Made by a program: the position numbers and the translations under genes. Under the pieces are notes generated by a model. The model was not told where the DNA came from, searched no databases, and saw only the letters and a list, made by a program, of their open reading frames with translations. A DNA stretch of 64,000 nt from Inonotus obliquus (Eukaryota; Basidiomycota; Agaricomycetes; Hymenochaetales; Hymenochaetaceae): assembly GCA_032164295.1 (NCBI GenBank), contig JAJHTX010000012.1:1798001-1862000 (forward strand). The letters run 5' to 3'. Shown here piece by piece: positions 35,310 through 47,854 of the stretch (position 1 is its first letter; every line of letters begins with the position of its first letter).

Positions 35310-36156
35310 ACAGCGCATCCAAGTGCATGGCGAGAGATGTTACAGGTGAGCACGTATGGTCCTCTACGACCGTATCAGCGGTACTCAGCACAGGAAGGTT
35401 CTCCCACCACATTCTCAATTGCCCAGCTTTCATAGTTCTCTCTACCACCCCACAAAGTGTGCACTGTGGAGTGGTGAGGAATGTTTTTCCGTTCACGGTG
35501 GTGAAGACGTTGTAATCACGGATGTAGCCATCTTGTGAACCAGTAAGTAAGGAAATGTGTCATGCATGCTGACGCGGCGAGCGGATGTGTTGGCTCTGGA
35601 TGCGCAATTGCACAAATGGCTTCAATGGTGTGTTCTAGATTGCTAGAAGAAGCTTAGAGCGTCGAGCTTGTGCCGGGGACATAGATTGTTCACATCGCTA
35701 CGGAGATCATTCTGTACATCACATTTGGTGAATAATTCCTTCTCTTATCAGAAGTGCTGGACCTACCTTGCATGAGTCACTGCAGAGGTTCTGCTAACAG
35801 CGGAGGAGGCTGCAAAGGTGCTTGCAGTGGGACAATTTCCCTTCGAACTGCAGCAATGTCCGTAGTTTTGTCCTCTTCCTCTTCTTCATCCTCAGCCTCT
35901 GCTTCGGCCTCCATCTCTTCATCCTCCTCTCCATTACCTCTATCCTATAAAGTAGTACATACTGCAATTTGAGCAAATAGCAAAGAATATAAATAGTGAA
36001 AATGGCACACACCTCTCCATGCTCAGTGGTCTCATCTGCACTGTCGTCTACATCAAACAAATCATCCTTGTTCACCACGTCTGCCTCGCTAGTCCGCCCA
36101 TCGAAGTCGCATGCCTCATTAGCTTCAGTGTCTTCTTCTGAGTCACTATGTGTCAT
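35310..36156 (-). CDS. Hypothetical acidic protein
   Basis: A minus-strand start at 36156 gives MTHSDSEEDTEANEACDFD and a run of Asp/Glu. A GT/AG intron near 36010-35945 joins DETTEHGE to RGNGEEDEEMEAEAEAEDEEEEED. Further down, a segment with CTLCGVVERTMKAGQLRMWWENLP (35490-35310) could be a later exon. No family recognised; genes of this type are often transposon-linked. The join to the last part is uncertain. Confidence 0.3.
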
Positions 36157-36920
36157 CTGAGAGCCTTGTCAGATCTTGGACTAGAAATACAGCATTACTA
36201 TCATTCAAGTCGTGTGGGTCGGGAATTCATTCAGTAGAAGGCAGTGATCAACGTGTTTTTGATGCACACGGCAGGGTACTGCAGACATAGCTCTTCATAG
36301 AACAAGGTGTAAAACTAGGTCATTAGATGTCCAATGGAAAACCATATATTACCCACAAACAGCAATGCTGCACTGGTGTTCTTGCTTGCATTGTGAATGG
36401 GAAGGGAGTGTCGCGGCAGACACGGTTCGGGTTTAGTGTGACTCGAGTCCTCAACTCAGTCCAAAAACATGTGACATGATCTTGTGATACGTGATAAGCC
36501 TAAAGTGGATCCTGACAGAAAGGAAATCTCACTCACTGTCAACTATCACACAAAGAGTCAAAGACTGCCTACAGTTTGGAGCGGCTAAAGCTGACAACTC
36601 AAGTCGCATTAAATTATAACTATATCTCCTCCTCCACAACACTTCGGATTGACTTTTAAAGTGTATGAATGGATAGCTATAGTATGTAGGAATATAACTT
36701 GCATTTTTTTCAGATTTTTTTCTTGAGGTCGAAAATGTTTCTTGGGAAAAATTGAAACAAATATTTAAATAATTAAAAATTATTTAATTTAATTAGTAAT
36801 GCCATCAAATATGACCAAATCAGGTATATTATATCACAAAATCACGTCGATCATTGCCTCATCAAGAAATTATCTATTGTTCAAGAAATCGTGAGAGGCT
36901 GCATATATGTACCCCTCAAT

Positions 36921-37142
36921 CTACATGCGAAGGTAAGGTGCTGCTGATTTGGCAGAATACTGTATAATTGTGAGTTTTGATTTGATGATACAAAGGTAAC
37001 TATACCTTTCTTTATCCTGTATCTTATTCTTCACCGTACAGATTGTGTCCGATGATTCGACATCAATAGCAATTGTTGTTCCAGTAAGCGTCTTTACAAA
37101 AATTTGCAAGGTTTGTTTCGATTTTGCATTGCATGGTGGCAT
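36921..37142 (-). pseudogene. Truncated ubiquitin-like gene
   Basis: The minus-strand frame starts MPPCNAKSK and continues [34 protein letters not shown]. This is the first 34 or so residues of ubiquitin with a short N-terminal extension and several substitutions (for example Lys11 to Thr). After KIQDKER a GT begins a possible intron, and only SAAPYLRM follows before a stop. The rest of ubiquitin is missing. Surrounding DNA (36.6-37.3 kb) is AT-rich with no other gene. Confidence 0.65.
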
Positions 37143-37449
37143 CCAAGGTAACCTGTCAGGTCTCAGAACATTGGGGAATGAAGAAAAAGCATGCCACAGC
37201 AGCCCCTATTTTTTATTCAATTTTTTCAGTATTTTGTTTTTCCAAAAAAATTGAAACATTTTTGATGGCCCATCAAAAACCCCAGAAAAATGCATAACTT
37301 TGTTACTTCTATTACAAAAAAAAATTCTCCGGGTCTGAAACTCAAAATTGCGACCGCCACAGAGTTGTCGACACGTGCCGCATCACACTGTAGTTCCACC
37401 GCAGCTGCATAGCATGGACACTCTAGTTACTCCTTTTGCTTTATAAGTC

Positions 37450-40400
37450 AAAACTACAGGGAGCCTCAAGGTTGATATGACCGACAATGTCCAAGCTAAT
37501 GAACGAGAGAAGCCCCGAATATATAATTCTGTGCCTCCCGAGTGCTTCCGAGGACGTCAAACTCGGCAGACCTAGGTTTGTTTTCTAGGTCCTGTTTACT
37601 AGCCCCTTTGAAGACATTTCTTTCAGGTTTCATCAACTTCTTCCCTCCAAGGCCGTCTGAAGATACAGAAGTGCTCAATGAAGATAGTATTAAGCATGGT
37701 CTTGTCCTCAAAACCCCGATTCAGGCAGGTCACTCTGCTTCTTGAGCATTTATTACTTTAGACATTGAATCATCCAGGCCGAAACATGTACCACAAAGTC
37801 TAGGCATATCAAGGAGCTGAAGGAGGGCGCTTTAGTTAAGAAGCTGGAAGAATTCGTGAACCAGATCTTCCAACGCTGAGTGGAAAACCAGGCTCAATCA
37901 ACGTCTGTGGTCCCGTTTGTTGCATATTCATAAAACTTACCAAAAGCTCGCTTATATGTGAAGATCTTCAACATTCCGGATCCCCTCTCGGGCGACTCTC
38001 AACGACGCAAAACAGAGCGCTTGGTTCGCTGACCTTGCGAACCCGGAGATTCCGCTCTGCAAGCTCAGCAAGAGCATCCCGCATGGAGTGAGAGGCAACG
38101 ACCTTTTGGATCTCCTGCACGCGAACATTGTCGCAGCTCATCCGCAGTATGGTTCGTGAGGGTGTTTGGAAGTAATGAAACTGTATGTCCCTGGTTTCTG
38201 GCTGTCATTGCAGGTTCTCGTTCGAAATAGGCAGGGTTGGGAAACAAACCGAATTATAACCCATTGCAATACAGAGTTGAATGGGCCAATGTGATGACTG
38301 GCTATCTCAAGAAGCAACTATCAGATATTGCTCTCCCAAGTGCCCCGAGGCCTGGCCTGAACATCAAGCAGACATTCAAAAGAGTCCTCGGGGATCCAGA
38401 ATCTTGAGAACGATGGGTGTCGAAGTTCGTCTACTCGTAAGCTCGGTCGACTACAATCTTCATGTGGTGCACTGACATTTAACTAGATTAGATCTTCTTC
38501 GAATATTCTACTTGGAGTATATGGTCGAGCGCACCACATTCCTCCCTTGGCTTATTCAAATGGTGGGGAGCTGTAATCTTGCTCAAGCAGACTTCATTAG
38601 CTCGCCTAGTGGACAATTGTATTTCAGAAATGGGAGCTTGTCGAGCCGTTCATTGACGCATGTCTCGGAAATTTACAAGAAGTAAGCAAGCTTGTTGACC
38701 AATAGTTCTCGGAGCTTACTTCCGCACTAGTTAGCAAACTGCCATGTAAAGAAGACATGGAATCATCTTCAGTTACCACTTGAAAACTTGCTATGCGTAA
38801 GTCTATGAGAGTTCGGTCAGATAAGAACTTAACTAATGTGAAACTACAGCGTGCCTTCCTAGCCGCCCCGATGTGCTTTGTCAGCCCGACGACATGGAAT
38901 TTACATTCAGAGGCGATACATAATTGTTTGGCAGGAAACAATTCCACCTGGCAAACAACGGAATCACACGGAAGCCAAAGTGTATGGGTTCTCATTAATG
39001 AGATGTTGCTAGATGTCAAGAAGCAGAACGAGGCCATGCTATTCAGTATAGGTGCTCAACCTACAAAGAGCCATCTTCGGTCGATGGTCTCAGACGTAAA
39101 GGTCTTTCCTAATATCTCTGCGTTTTGACACGCTCTCATTTTCACTGTGTTCCGGGTAGCTATTGAACTCGATTACGAGTAGATCTGAGCTTGGCCCGCT
39201 GTCTTTCTTCGATATTGGGACTGACTGTCAGCCTACGGCATTTTCTCGCAAACGTTTCCTATTGCTTGCGTGGGGTGTTTTTTGGCTGCAGTATGGGGAA
39301 CATCGTCCGTACGCAGCTGCAACGCTGCTTCGCCATTGGCGTGACAAAGCTGAGGAATGTGCATGTAGGCGGGACATCACATCTCCAGATGGCCTTTGGG
39401 CTATTCGAGTGGCTTGATACGGATGATAATGCATGTGACGGTCGTAATCTTACGATGGTTGCACTATTGTTTGGCGAGTTTGTACAGAAAGGCCTGTTCT
39501 CCTATGACCGATACATTCAGAGGCTTATTGCCCGAGGAGAAACCGGTCTATCCTTTAGCGAGGTAAGTCGGGTATGAACTTTAGGAGCGATATATTAATG
39601 AGACTTTACATTCAAGGAGCCCAGATCCCGTCATAGGATGGTTCTCCGTGTTATTCCTCTCTATAGATCAGACCCAGCACTAGTCAGTCAAAGAAGGCTG
39701 GCTCTTTATGGAGTTCGGGCTCGGACGGTCCACCGAATTCCCTTCTACGGAACGCAGCTCGCTTTGAAAAGATACGTGTCGTGAGACAGTGATTTAAGCC
39801 CAGCGTTCAGATGTTTTTATCGATGTGAGGCTTCTTCCTTCACCATTCTTTGCTTACACTCTGAACATGATAGTAAGGGTTTTCTGCTGGAGGACCCGGA
39901 AAACTCGACCGCCGCCTTGCGGGTTTTCTGCGTCGTCACAGAATGTCTGGATGCAATGCGCATCATGATGTCCATTGTCTGGCGGTATGATTTCTCAACT
40001 GAACTCATCACACAGGAAGCCTCAACTCCATTCTCAGTTCACACTCGATGCTCTCAAAGTGACATCTGCATCCAAACTACTGCTACCCATCGTTGACTAT
40101 CTGAAACGAGGCCTAATTTTGTGGGTTTGCATGGACGCTATGCCTGACATTGCCACAGCTCTGTTAGATGCCCATCTAGCGTGGAAGGCTAGTGGTGTTC
40201 ATATAAGATGCCTTGTGAACCTTCTGCTCGAGATAGATGATGGCAAATACCTTGACTCCGTTTCTCGACAACATGTCATCGAAGATGCAGGCCATTTTGC
40301 TCAAGTCCGTGGATACCCTTCTAGTGCATTTGAAATTCAAGCTCACAGAACATGACCACAGGCCCTTCGTCATGGATGAGTTACCCGCTATTGGACCAGC

Positions 40401-41640
40401 GATGCTTCCCGAGCTTTTCACTCTTTTACAGGAAAATAACCTGCCAGTCTAGCGAACTCACTTTGGTACAAATACCGAACATCGGCAAACTGGACGTGCA
40501 GTATCTGGATAGACATTAGTCTTAAAGAACTCCCCAGCATGGTGGGGGACGCACTAGAGCAAGGAGATTGTGCTCTTCGATATGCCAAATTCCTCCTGCG
40601 CGTCGATCTCCACTCCTCCGAGGGCATTGATCGGGATGTCCTGGAGTGGTTGTCCGGTCCTGGTATGGGCGAGCTAATGCAGATCACAGCCGATTCTTGG
40701 GACGTCATGACCCTTGTCTTCCTGCGTTTCGCGGTCCACGATGCGTTCAGGATCGCAACGCTTCTTCAGGACATCGTATTCCCGGCGTGGCAGATCGCTG
40801 CCTCTATAGAAAGCACTGAACAGTTCGAAGAGAACAGGATTCTCTTACGAGCAGCGCATATTCTATACAGGGAGCTTTTGGCCGAGCAGATATCCGCTTC
40901 AGAAGACGGTCTGACTTGATGGAGATGCAAAGACTCAAGACTGGACGAGGAGATATCTATGAAGATGCGAACTTCCGACTGCTCGTGTAGAACGTCCCTG
41001 CTCTGGTTTTCATAGTCATAGAGCATAACGAGAACATCGGAGAGGAAGTTAGAATCCAAGTAGCTGACCTCCAACGATCGCTCTCCTGTAAAGTCGACCT
41101 TAGGCTTGCTGCTGCGAGTAACATTGGTACTGTCGTGGGAGCTTTTGCCAACCCATCCTTTGCCAAGTCCTATCATGAAAGTATGCATGGATCTCTCACC
41201 TCTGCACTGTGCCTGATATTCAACGATGAAGAAGTAGATGACCAGACGTAGTCACAACCCTCCTCAGTCCATGGAAGCTTTCTGCGACTGCGGCGGTTAC
41301 ATCATTCATGTTACAGCAGATAGGCCAACAGCTGCATAATCCTTCGACAGAGGCGCAAGCGAAGAAAGGTCTGAATAAGCTCGCGAGCGGGTTAATGAAC
41401 AATGCATCAGTGCGCAGGAGGCGGACTTCGTCTCCGAGATAGTGAAAGGCGTCAGCATTGAAGTCGCAGGGGCGGTACGTTCATCCTTCATCCCGTAAGC
41501 CAATAAAATTGAATAATTACACTAACTATTTTCTTTTGGACAGTTTGTGAACGAGGGCCTCCATCGCATCGCCGGAATTCTCGAGAAAATTAGCAGTGAT
41601 GATTTGGGAGCTTTCGAGTCTATTCATATGAAGGCTGACC
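37450..41640 (+). pseudogene. Mediator subunit MED12 (SRB8), degraded
   Basis: MED12 belongs to the Mediator CDK8 kinase module. Pieces on shifting plus frames keep the order of the fungal protein: PPECFRGRQTRQ, FFPPRPSEDTEVLNEDSIKH, LNDAKQSAWFADLANPEIPL, EWANVMTGYLKKQLSDIALPS, GSCNLAQADFIS, FVSPTTWNLHSEAIHN, RDITSPDGL, VALLFGEFVQKGLFSYDRYI, LALYGVRARTVHRIPFYGTQ, LILWVCMDAMPDIATAL, and near the end FVNEGLHRIAGILE. Stops appear early (after RGRQTRQ) and frameshifts are many. The match ends about 20-40 bp before the convergent methyltransferase stop. It covers several kb, so it was once nearly complete. Confidence 0.75.
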
Positions 41641-41658
41641 ATTTCCTAAGCCTACTGA

Positions 41659-43148
41659 TTACCAACTCTCCTTCTTGCATGCATATATGTTTTGTGCACG
41701 GATATATAATGGTGTACGTCCTTCTTGAATTTCTTGATGGGCCTTTTCCGTGAGGGACTGGACCAGCACCTCTGGGACTCCGCAGCTTAGTAAGAGGGGC
41801 TGCGAAGACAACAAAACTTCCTGTAATGAGTTATCATTGGATCACATTTCCCGTTGAGCTAACGAAGACTAGAAGTATACGCACCATCACATCTTCGCCG
41901 TTCTCTTTACTGATCGATCGAAGCTTATCAAGTTCTTCTTTTGTCATCGTATGAAGATCAGGATAGTTCTGAACATCAATGTTGTCAAGCCATTCTCCTA
42001 CAGGAAGCCAAGATTCACGATAAGTCACTTCCTCGTACGCAGGATGTTCCGAGATCCATCTTTGCAATAAAGCGGCAGCGTCCACATGGGCACCACACTT
42101 TAGAGCCACTTGGCGTAGAAGGGTGAAAATGCGTGCAAGAAGAGGGGTTGGCCTGGAGGAATTTGCATTCGGAAAATGGTGCGGAGGACTTGTCCCCGAA
42201 CGTGCCATGCCACGTCCCGCCCAACCTTCGGGTGGTTCGATAGACCCCCATATATCCATAGTACTAGCAATGACGGGGCATTTTCCAATGTTATACACAC
42301 GGCCATCAGTCTCGGTGAAGTCTGCAAGACCACGAGGACAGAGAGCAAGTGCCACATAGTCGATAAGGCAGTAATAGTCCTTGATTCCTGGGGATATGTG
42401 CTGCACATGCACGACATCGAACTTCTCCACAAAATGCTCAAGTCCAAGGGTCACATCATCGATCTCGAACCGGAGATTTGTAGGAATAACGGTCCTCTCG
42501 ATCAGTGATGGGATACTAGAAGGGGGGTGGTAACAAAGTTGTAAGGTTTCATATTGAAGCATGCAGAAGATACTTACATAACCGGAAGCGGAGCAAGGTC
42601 AACTGCCGTGCAAGAAACGTGAGGGAAAGCAGATGCGACCTCAAGTATCCTAAGTCCTTGGTCATGAGTGTAACGTACTCTATAGAATGGCGGAGAGACG
42701 GAATTACCATGCCCCTGAGCCACATCCAACATCAAGGCATTTCTTCAGCCTGAGGAGATCACCGTCATCTTTCAATACTTCTCTCAGAGGCGGAGAATAG
42801 TCCCCAAAGACTTTTTTGTATAAATGATGTTGTTTGTCTAAGTATTAGGAGTGAGTACCATCAATCGTTGATTCTTAGTATTATGTTTTGATAGCTCCAC
42901 TTGCCCAATCTTTCGGCCTCACGCTCATCTGCGGCTAGTTTATATACATCCGAGAGGGTGTTCACTGCTCGTCCGTACTCTGAGCGTATTACTTGTTCTT
43001 TGAGAGACTCAGTCAACGAATACAGTGAAGGCGCAGGAGATAGCGAAGATTGTTGGTTTCTATGCGAGCTCCTTTCAAAGGAGGTAACGCTTTCTGAATT
43101 GGGACTCAGAGGAGAGGACACAATCGTCGGTGCTTGGCTACTGTCCAT
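41659..43148 (-). CDS. SAM-dependent methyltransferase
   Basis: Class I methyltransferase of a fungal family of unknown substrate. The minus strand gives a Ser-rich N-terminus from 43148 (MDSSQAPTIVSSPLSP; the frame may extend further upstream to 43308). Next come KKVFGDYSPPLREVL, motif I LDVGCGSGAW near 42730, VASAFPHVSCTAVDLAPLPV, FEIDDVTLGLEHFVEKFDVVHV, DYYCLIDYVALALCPRGLADF, HPAYEEVTYRESWLPVGEWL, and a last exon to a stop at 41661-41659 after IYACKKESW. Four or five introns are needed, and the first junction is unresolved. No clear inactivating mutation is seen, so it may be functional. Confidence 0.65.
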
Positions 43149-43799
43149 TTCGGCGTCAGAAGATGAATCCCTTGGAGGGTGCGACAGGGAGAGGCCAGCT
43201 ACACGGCGAAGAATATTCTGGCCAATGGGTTGTAAGTTACGCGTCGAGTCGGTAGCCCGTTTGGACGTAGAGCCACCGGTAATGTGCTTGGAGTGAAGAT
43301 TATGAGAGGCGCCTGCGTGTTAGGGAGGCTGAGAGGGAGAGATTGCCACGATAAATATCGGCAACACATCCAGGCCTGGGAAAACGGATGTTGTATTAAG
43401 GATTTTCCTGTTTTGGTGTGCCGAGCTTCTGGTAACCATGTAAATTTACTTCTCTTTTGCGTGAGCCGCCCCGTTGGGCCTGACAGCTGGCTGGATGTGC
43501 CAGGAGTGAGTGTGACACTCGGACCCTCCTTCGGGCAATTGGATCCACACAAAATAAGATTTATTCATCACAATAATACAAAAAAATGATAAGTTTGATA
43601 TTCTGTGTTGGTTCAAAGCCGTCGAGACGCCTCAAATTGTGCTGGGAGATCCTCAAATTGTTTTTCCGTCTGGTCAGCGAGTGGCAAGCTACACATTTCG
43701 CGTGAGTCGCTTCGAGTGTCTTCACTTCCCTCAAGCTCTTCATGCATTTGCGAAAGTTCGAATCAAAATTTCTTGTGCAGGTTTCATTGCTTCTGCTAA
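43149..43799. other. Spacer between methyltransferase and TOM1 fragment
   Basis: Minus-strand frames here (for example 43552-43199) have no family signature. Part may be an upstream exon or leader of the methyltransferase. The TOM1 match ends near 43800. Confidence 0.3.
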
Positions 43800-45545
43800 T
43801 GCGTCACCTTGAGAGATTGTCTGGCCATTCTCCTTCAGCGGAATAATATAGTCGTGGCGACCAAACTAATAAATAAAGAAGCAGAGCATCAGTAGTCGCA
43901 ACTTTGAGAAAAGAGAAGGGATACGGACCTCATCAACTTCAGTGATGAAGGCCAAGTCCAAAACAGCCAGGTCATTCTCAAGAATCCAGCATAGCGACTT
44001 GCAATGATCCGGATCCACTCATGATAGTCGACACGTATACCAAGAAGCATACGATACAAGCTTCTTGCAAAGTGAGCATCCATTAGCCACCCATCATAAA
44101 TAGCTTTCCCAATGACTCTGCCGACGAACTTGAAGTATGATAGATGATCAAGGTTGATCTCGGACGCCCGGTTTGGCTGATACGTTTGCCTGTCGGCTGC
44201 GCAGGATTTGAATAGAGCATAGTTCGAGTTGAACATCTGGTGAGCAAGAATTTGGAACCATTCATATGTAACTCCTTCCGCATCAACACCCTCCTCAACA
44301 TAGAACCGTACTCTGAGCTTTCCATTACTCATTTGGTCACCAGTCTTGTGTTGGAAGGCATGGAAGGCATGGAACATTGGAAGCTGTCTTCGAACACTCG
44401 TGCACGGCGCACATTAACTTGAAGAGGCGCATAGTGTTCTCTGGGATACAGTCATGTGTGAAGCTGCTGGTTAACGTTAATGCGCTTGTTGTCAGAGTCA
44501 AGAACCCTAGGGTTCGTACAAGCAACGAGAACGAGCCTTACATTAGCGAAGGGCTATTTCGCAACATCATGTTCAAGACCTTGTGGTGCTCGTCAGTGAA
44601 TGAGACGAACGGCTCTTCCGCAGACTACTCAGATGGAAGCGGCGAGCGAGGAGAACCCGGAACAAGAGCTGGATGGGAATTCTTCGCACCAACATTTTTG
44701 CAGACAACCATCAGCGATTCGATCAAACGGTAGAAGTAACGAATATGCTTCACATTGTCCCTGCTTTCGACTACCGTGAGACATTCGCTAAGTTTCCTCC
44801 AAGGAGGAATAAATCGGAAAGTAGAATAAATTTCACAAACGCGATCGCTCATTGGCATTTTAGCGGAGCCGCTCGCGTCGGCCTCGGCCTTGGAACATAT
44901 AATTGATTGTTTTCAGGATCTCTTCTTCAACAGACTCTACTGTTGTTGGGTTGCTTCCTGATGCTTCAGGTGGTTGAGCTGGGGATGATTCTACTGTGGA
45001 TCATAAAGCAAAAGCTAAGTCAAAGCGATAGCATTGAAGATATTAAGAACTCCTACCATTGGCGTTAGTTGCAGCCGCGGGAGCCTCAGTTGCAGCGGCG
45101 AGCACTGGGAACGCTCTTTTGAGCTTGTGTCTCTGTAGTTGCTGAAGGCGTTTCGCCAGACTCTTCTTTCTTCTTAAGGTCTCCCTTCAAGCTTGTTGTG
45201 GTCATGTCACTGCATCCAATACACCTGCGATGAGTCCATTACGCTCTGCGTTTTCAGCAGTACCTGGCGATCCAGGAGCCCAGGAAGCAAGACGATGGGA
45301 TAGTAAGATTGGAGGGCCTCCTTCTCCTTGCCTTTTCATTTCTTCGCCATAATTCTCTTCAGCCCGGCTGGTAGCTTATGCTCTGTCAAGAAAAACAATG
45401 AAGTAAGCCCATTGGACCCGAAGATAAAGGCTAGGGCATTAAGACAGCGTTGAGCGATGAGGTCTGGGGGGACTTCGCTCGGCACCATCCCTGGCTCTTT
45501 GCAGATGAGCCTTTCCACCACGGAAGGACAATTGCGAAAAGCTTT
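43800..45545 (-). pseudogene. TOM1/HUWE1-type HECT E3 ubiquitin ligase fragment
   Basis: Pieces on the minus strand keep the protein order: KEPGMVPSEVPPDLIAQRCL, LFFLTEHKLPAGLKR, LASWAPGSPGTAENAERNGLI, PPWRKLSECLTVVES, PLIESLMVVCKNVGAK, NVRRARVFEDSFQ, then HECT-domain sequence LRVRFYVEEGVDAEGVTYEW, FQILAHQMFN, YFKFVGRVIGKAIYDG and HFARSLYRMLLG, ending after FGRHDYIIPLKENG. The C-lobe with the catalytic cysteine is missing, and frameshifts separate the pieces. It starts right next to the ATG11-like fragment. Confidence 0.75.
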
Positions 45546-45548
45546 TGT

Positions 45549-46288
45549 CTACAGACGCGAGGTTAATTCCGACAAATTGTGTAACTGTTCTTTGAGTTGA
45601 GCGAGTTCGGCCTCGTATTGCTCCTGCTCCTTTGCAAAAATACCTTCCCTCTCGGCATTCTCCTTTTCTACAGATGCAACTCGTTCGGAAAGATCGTGAA
45701 ATGCCACCTCGTCCGCTTCGGTTACTACAGTAATCAATGATCAGCTAAGCAAGCATGGAATAGATGGGGTGATGTACTCACATCTTCTCCGAGATAGTGA
45801 CATGCGGGAGGACGATATTACTACTCAGTCACAATCAGCTTTTACAAGGGGAGTGAAATGTGAATGAATTTGCATACATGAACGTTCCACTACTTTCTCA
45901 AAGGATGCTTCAATCCTATTCTTCCAATAAGCTTCATAAACGCTGCATGTGTCTCCTTCAGCGAATGTGTGGGGGTGCGAGGTTTGGCTTGCAATTTCTG
46001 ATCAAGCTCGTCAAGGACTTGCACGTTCGAGCATAAATGTCTGGTCGCCATCGATACCTTTTCCTCCAGATGGTGAGAAATCAATAGTAGGCACGGAATC
46101 ATCCGAATGGCAGCTGCCCATGCACTGCACCGCGATAAATTTGGTGCCGGCGACGCTCCGCAGAGGTTAGCTTCGCCATCACTTCTAAGATAGTCTGAGC
46201 ACGTTGGTAGAAGAAACGTGAAAATTCCTTTCGCCAGACGATCTCGATTACAGTCGCTCCACAAGCGTAGACTATATTGTGCAGTCGG
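45549..46288 (-). pseudogene. ATG11-like autophagy scaffold, C-terminal part
   Basis: The minus strand runs from the LTR edge at 46288: VYACGATVIEIVWRKEF, SRFFYQRAQTILEVMAKL, VHGQLPF, VPTIDFSPSGG, then AAFMKLIGRIG. After an intron it continues with a coiled coil (HDLSERVASVEKENAEREG ... KEQEQYEAELAQLKEQL) to about 45549. This matches the conserved Atg17/Atg11 central region of basidiomycete selective-autophagy scaffolds. The N-terminal part lies on the other strand at 48783-49874, beyond an inverted pair of solo LTRs. Family call moderate. Confidence 0.6.
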
Positions 46289-47854
46289 TGTTAGAAAACG
46301 CTCGCCCTAAAGGGACTATACAGTAACTACAGTAGGATGGTCTGCAGTGTTACGGGTTCGGCAATGCTTTTCTAAGGGTTTCCGGAGCCTACTTGGTTTT
46401 CACAAGCAGGGCAGATTCCCAAGTATAATAAGTGTTGCCTCAGACGCTCTCGTTTACTAATCAAGTCGGGCCTCAACCTCATTGACAGACTAGTAGGACA
46501 GTATCGACTGCCATTCGTAAGCTTCCCTAGTCGGTGGGCGACTAATCAATCGTTCCACGCCGTAGAGTAAGAGAGGTTAAGCAGATTAGATGGTCTTCAG
46601 ATTAGAAGCTAGATGTCTAAGAGGACTCGATGTACAAGATGATTGAAAGAAAGATAGGGAGCTACGGTCTAAGTCTACAACTATTTATACCTCTTCCTCA
46701 TGTTGTGGACGGACCACTTCCTACGCTCCGTAGTTCCTACTCTCGATCTGATTCGTTATTCTAGCTTCCAAACTCGTCTGGTATTCCCATTGTTCTGCTG
46801 CGGATTGACTCATCGACTGCGCCCTGTGCAAGGCGATGACTCGGCGTTGACTCATCTTGACTTGAACTGAATTGAAACCTATGCTCGGGGTCGGCCTTGT
46901 GCTGCACCCTGTGCATAGAGTGAGTCAGTGAGTGAGTCATTGAATGCGTGTTTGTATGCCATTGGTTTTGCATGGCTGCGCCGTAGTTAAAGTTCGCTCG
47001 TCCGCAGTTGCTCGTGCATTTAAGGAATTCCATCGGGGTTCCGTTGTATAGCATCTGGGGCTATGAAGGCTGTGATTTGCTTGTCGCCTCAGGACTCTTG
47101 TTCGGGGCCGTCAAGTGTGATTCGACATCAGATATCATCGTGGGGAAACCAAGGTGGTTTAACGTAGGTGCCTATGGCGATGAGTAGTCGTACACTTCGT
47201 CGAGTATCGTTCGAAGGTATTCTCCAGCCCAGGTATAGGTCTCCTTGTAGTCGAATAGCTCTGCAGTATGCCCATAGTTCCCTGAGTGTGTTTGCAACCC
47301 ATGCCGCTGTTATCGGTGAGCGGCGGTTTGTAACATAGTCTGCACTGATCTCCACGAATGTGCTTGGGCACTCGAGTGCTAATATGTCGTGGATTCCTAC
47401 TATCGTCCAGTGCGTCTTTGGTTGCATGCCTATTGCCGTATCCATTGCTATTGTTGACCTCGTGCGATTTCGAACGACCTCCGGGGGATTGTGGTATTCT
47501 CAATAAGCTGTTGCTCGTTCGCTGGACACATGATACGTCAACATGCCCGTTGCCTCCCGTAGTATTATCTTGTGTAGGTCTTCGATGATCTGTCGCACTC
47601 TTCTGCATTTATAGCAAGCTGTTGGAGGTTGCTGTACTTGCTGCATCGTTTGCGAAGGTTTAGTGTGATCGTCGGGATTAGCGTTGCTAGCCGGTGCTTC
47701 TTGATCGTCGGCTTCGGATTGTATTAGCCGTGCGTGTTCTTCGCTTCTCGCTGTCGATCCTGATTGTCTCCGGCCAGTGAAATTAACCGGTCCCATCCGG
47801 GGTAGTTTCGATCAGCGTTCCTAATCGAATCAAAATTTCAGCACAATCCTTTCA
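46289..47854 (-). mobile_element. Solo LTR (family 1), arm 1 of an inverted pair, 1566 bp
   Basis: On the minus strand it runs from TGAAAGGATTG (47854) to TTTTCTAACA (46289). It is almost identical to the copy at 49875-51440 and exactly the same length. Ends are TG...CA. Flanks read on the minus strand are AGACG before and CCGAC after, which do not match each other but match the opposite flanks of arm 2. It contains the same U3 ORF, at 47796-47128. Confidence 0.8.

Noticed and set aside
35174..35515. Plus-strand 113-codon frame after the Gypsy LTR
   Set aside because: No family signature. The minus strand of the same DNA gives a more protein-like CxxC-containing segment.
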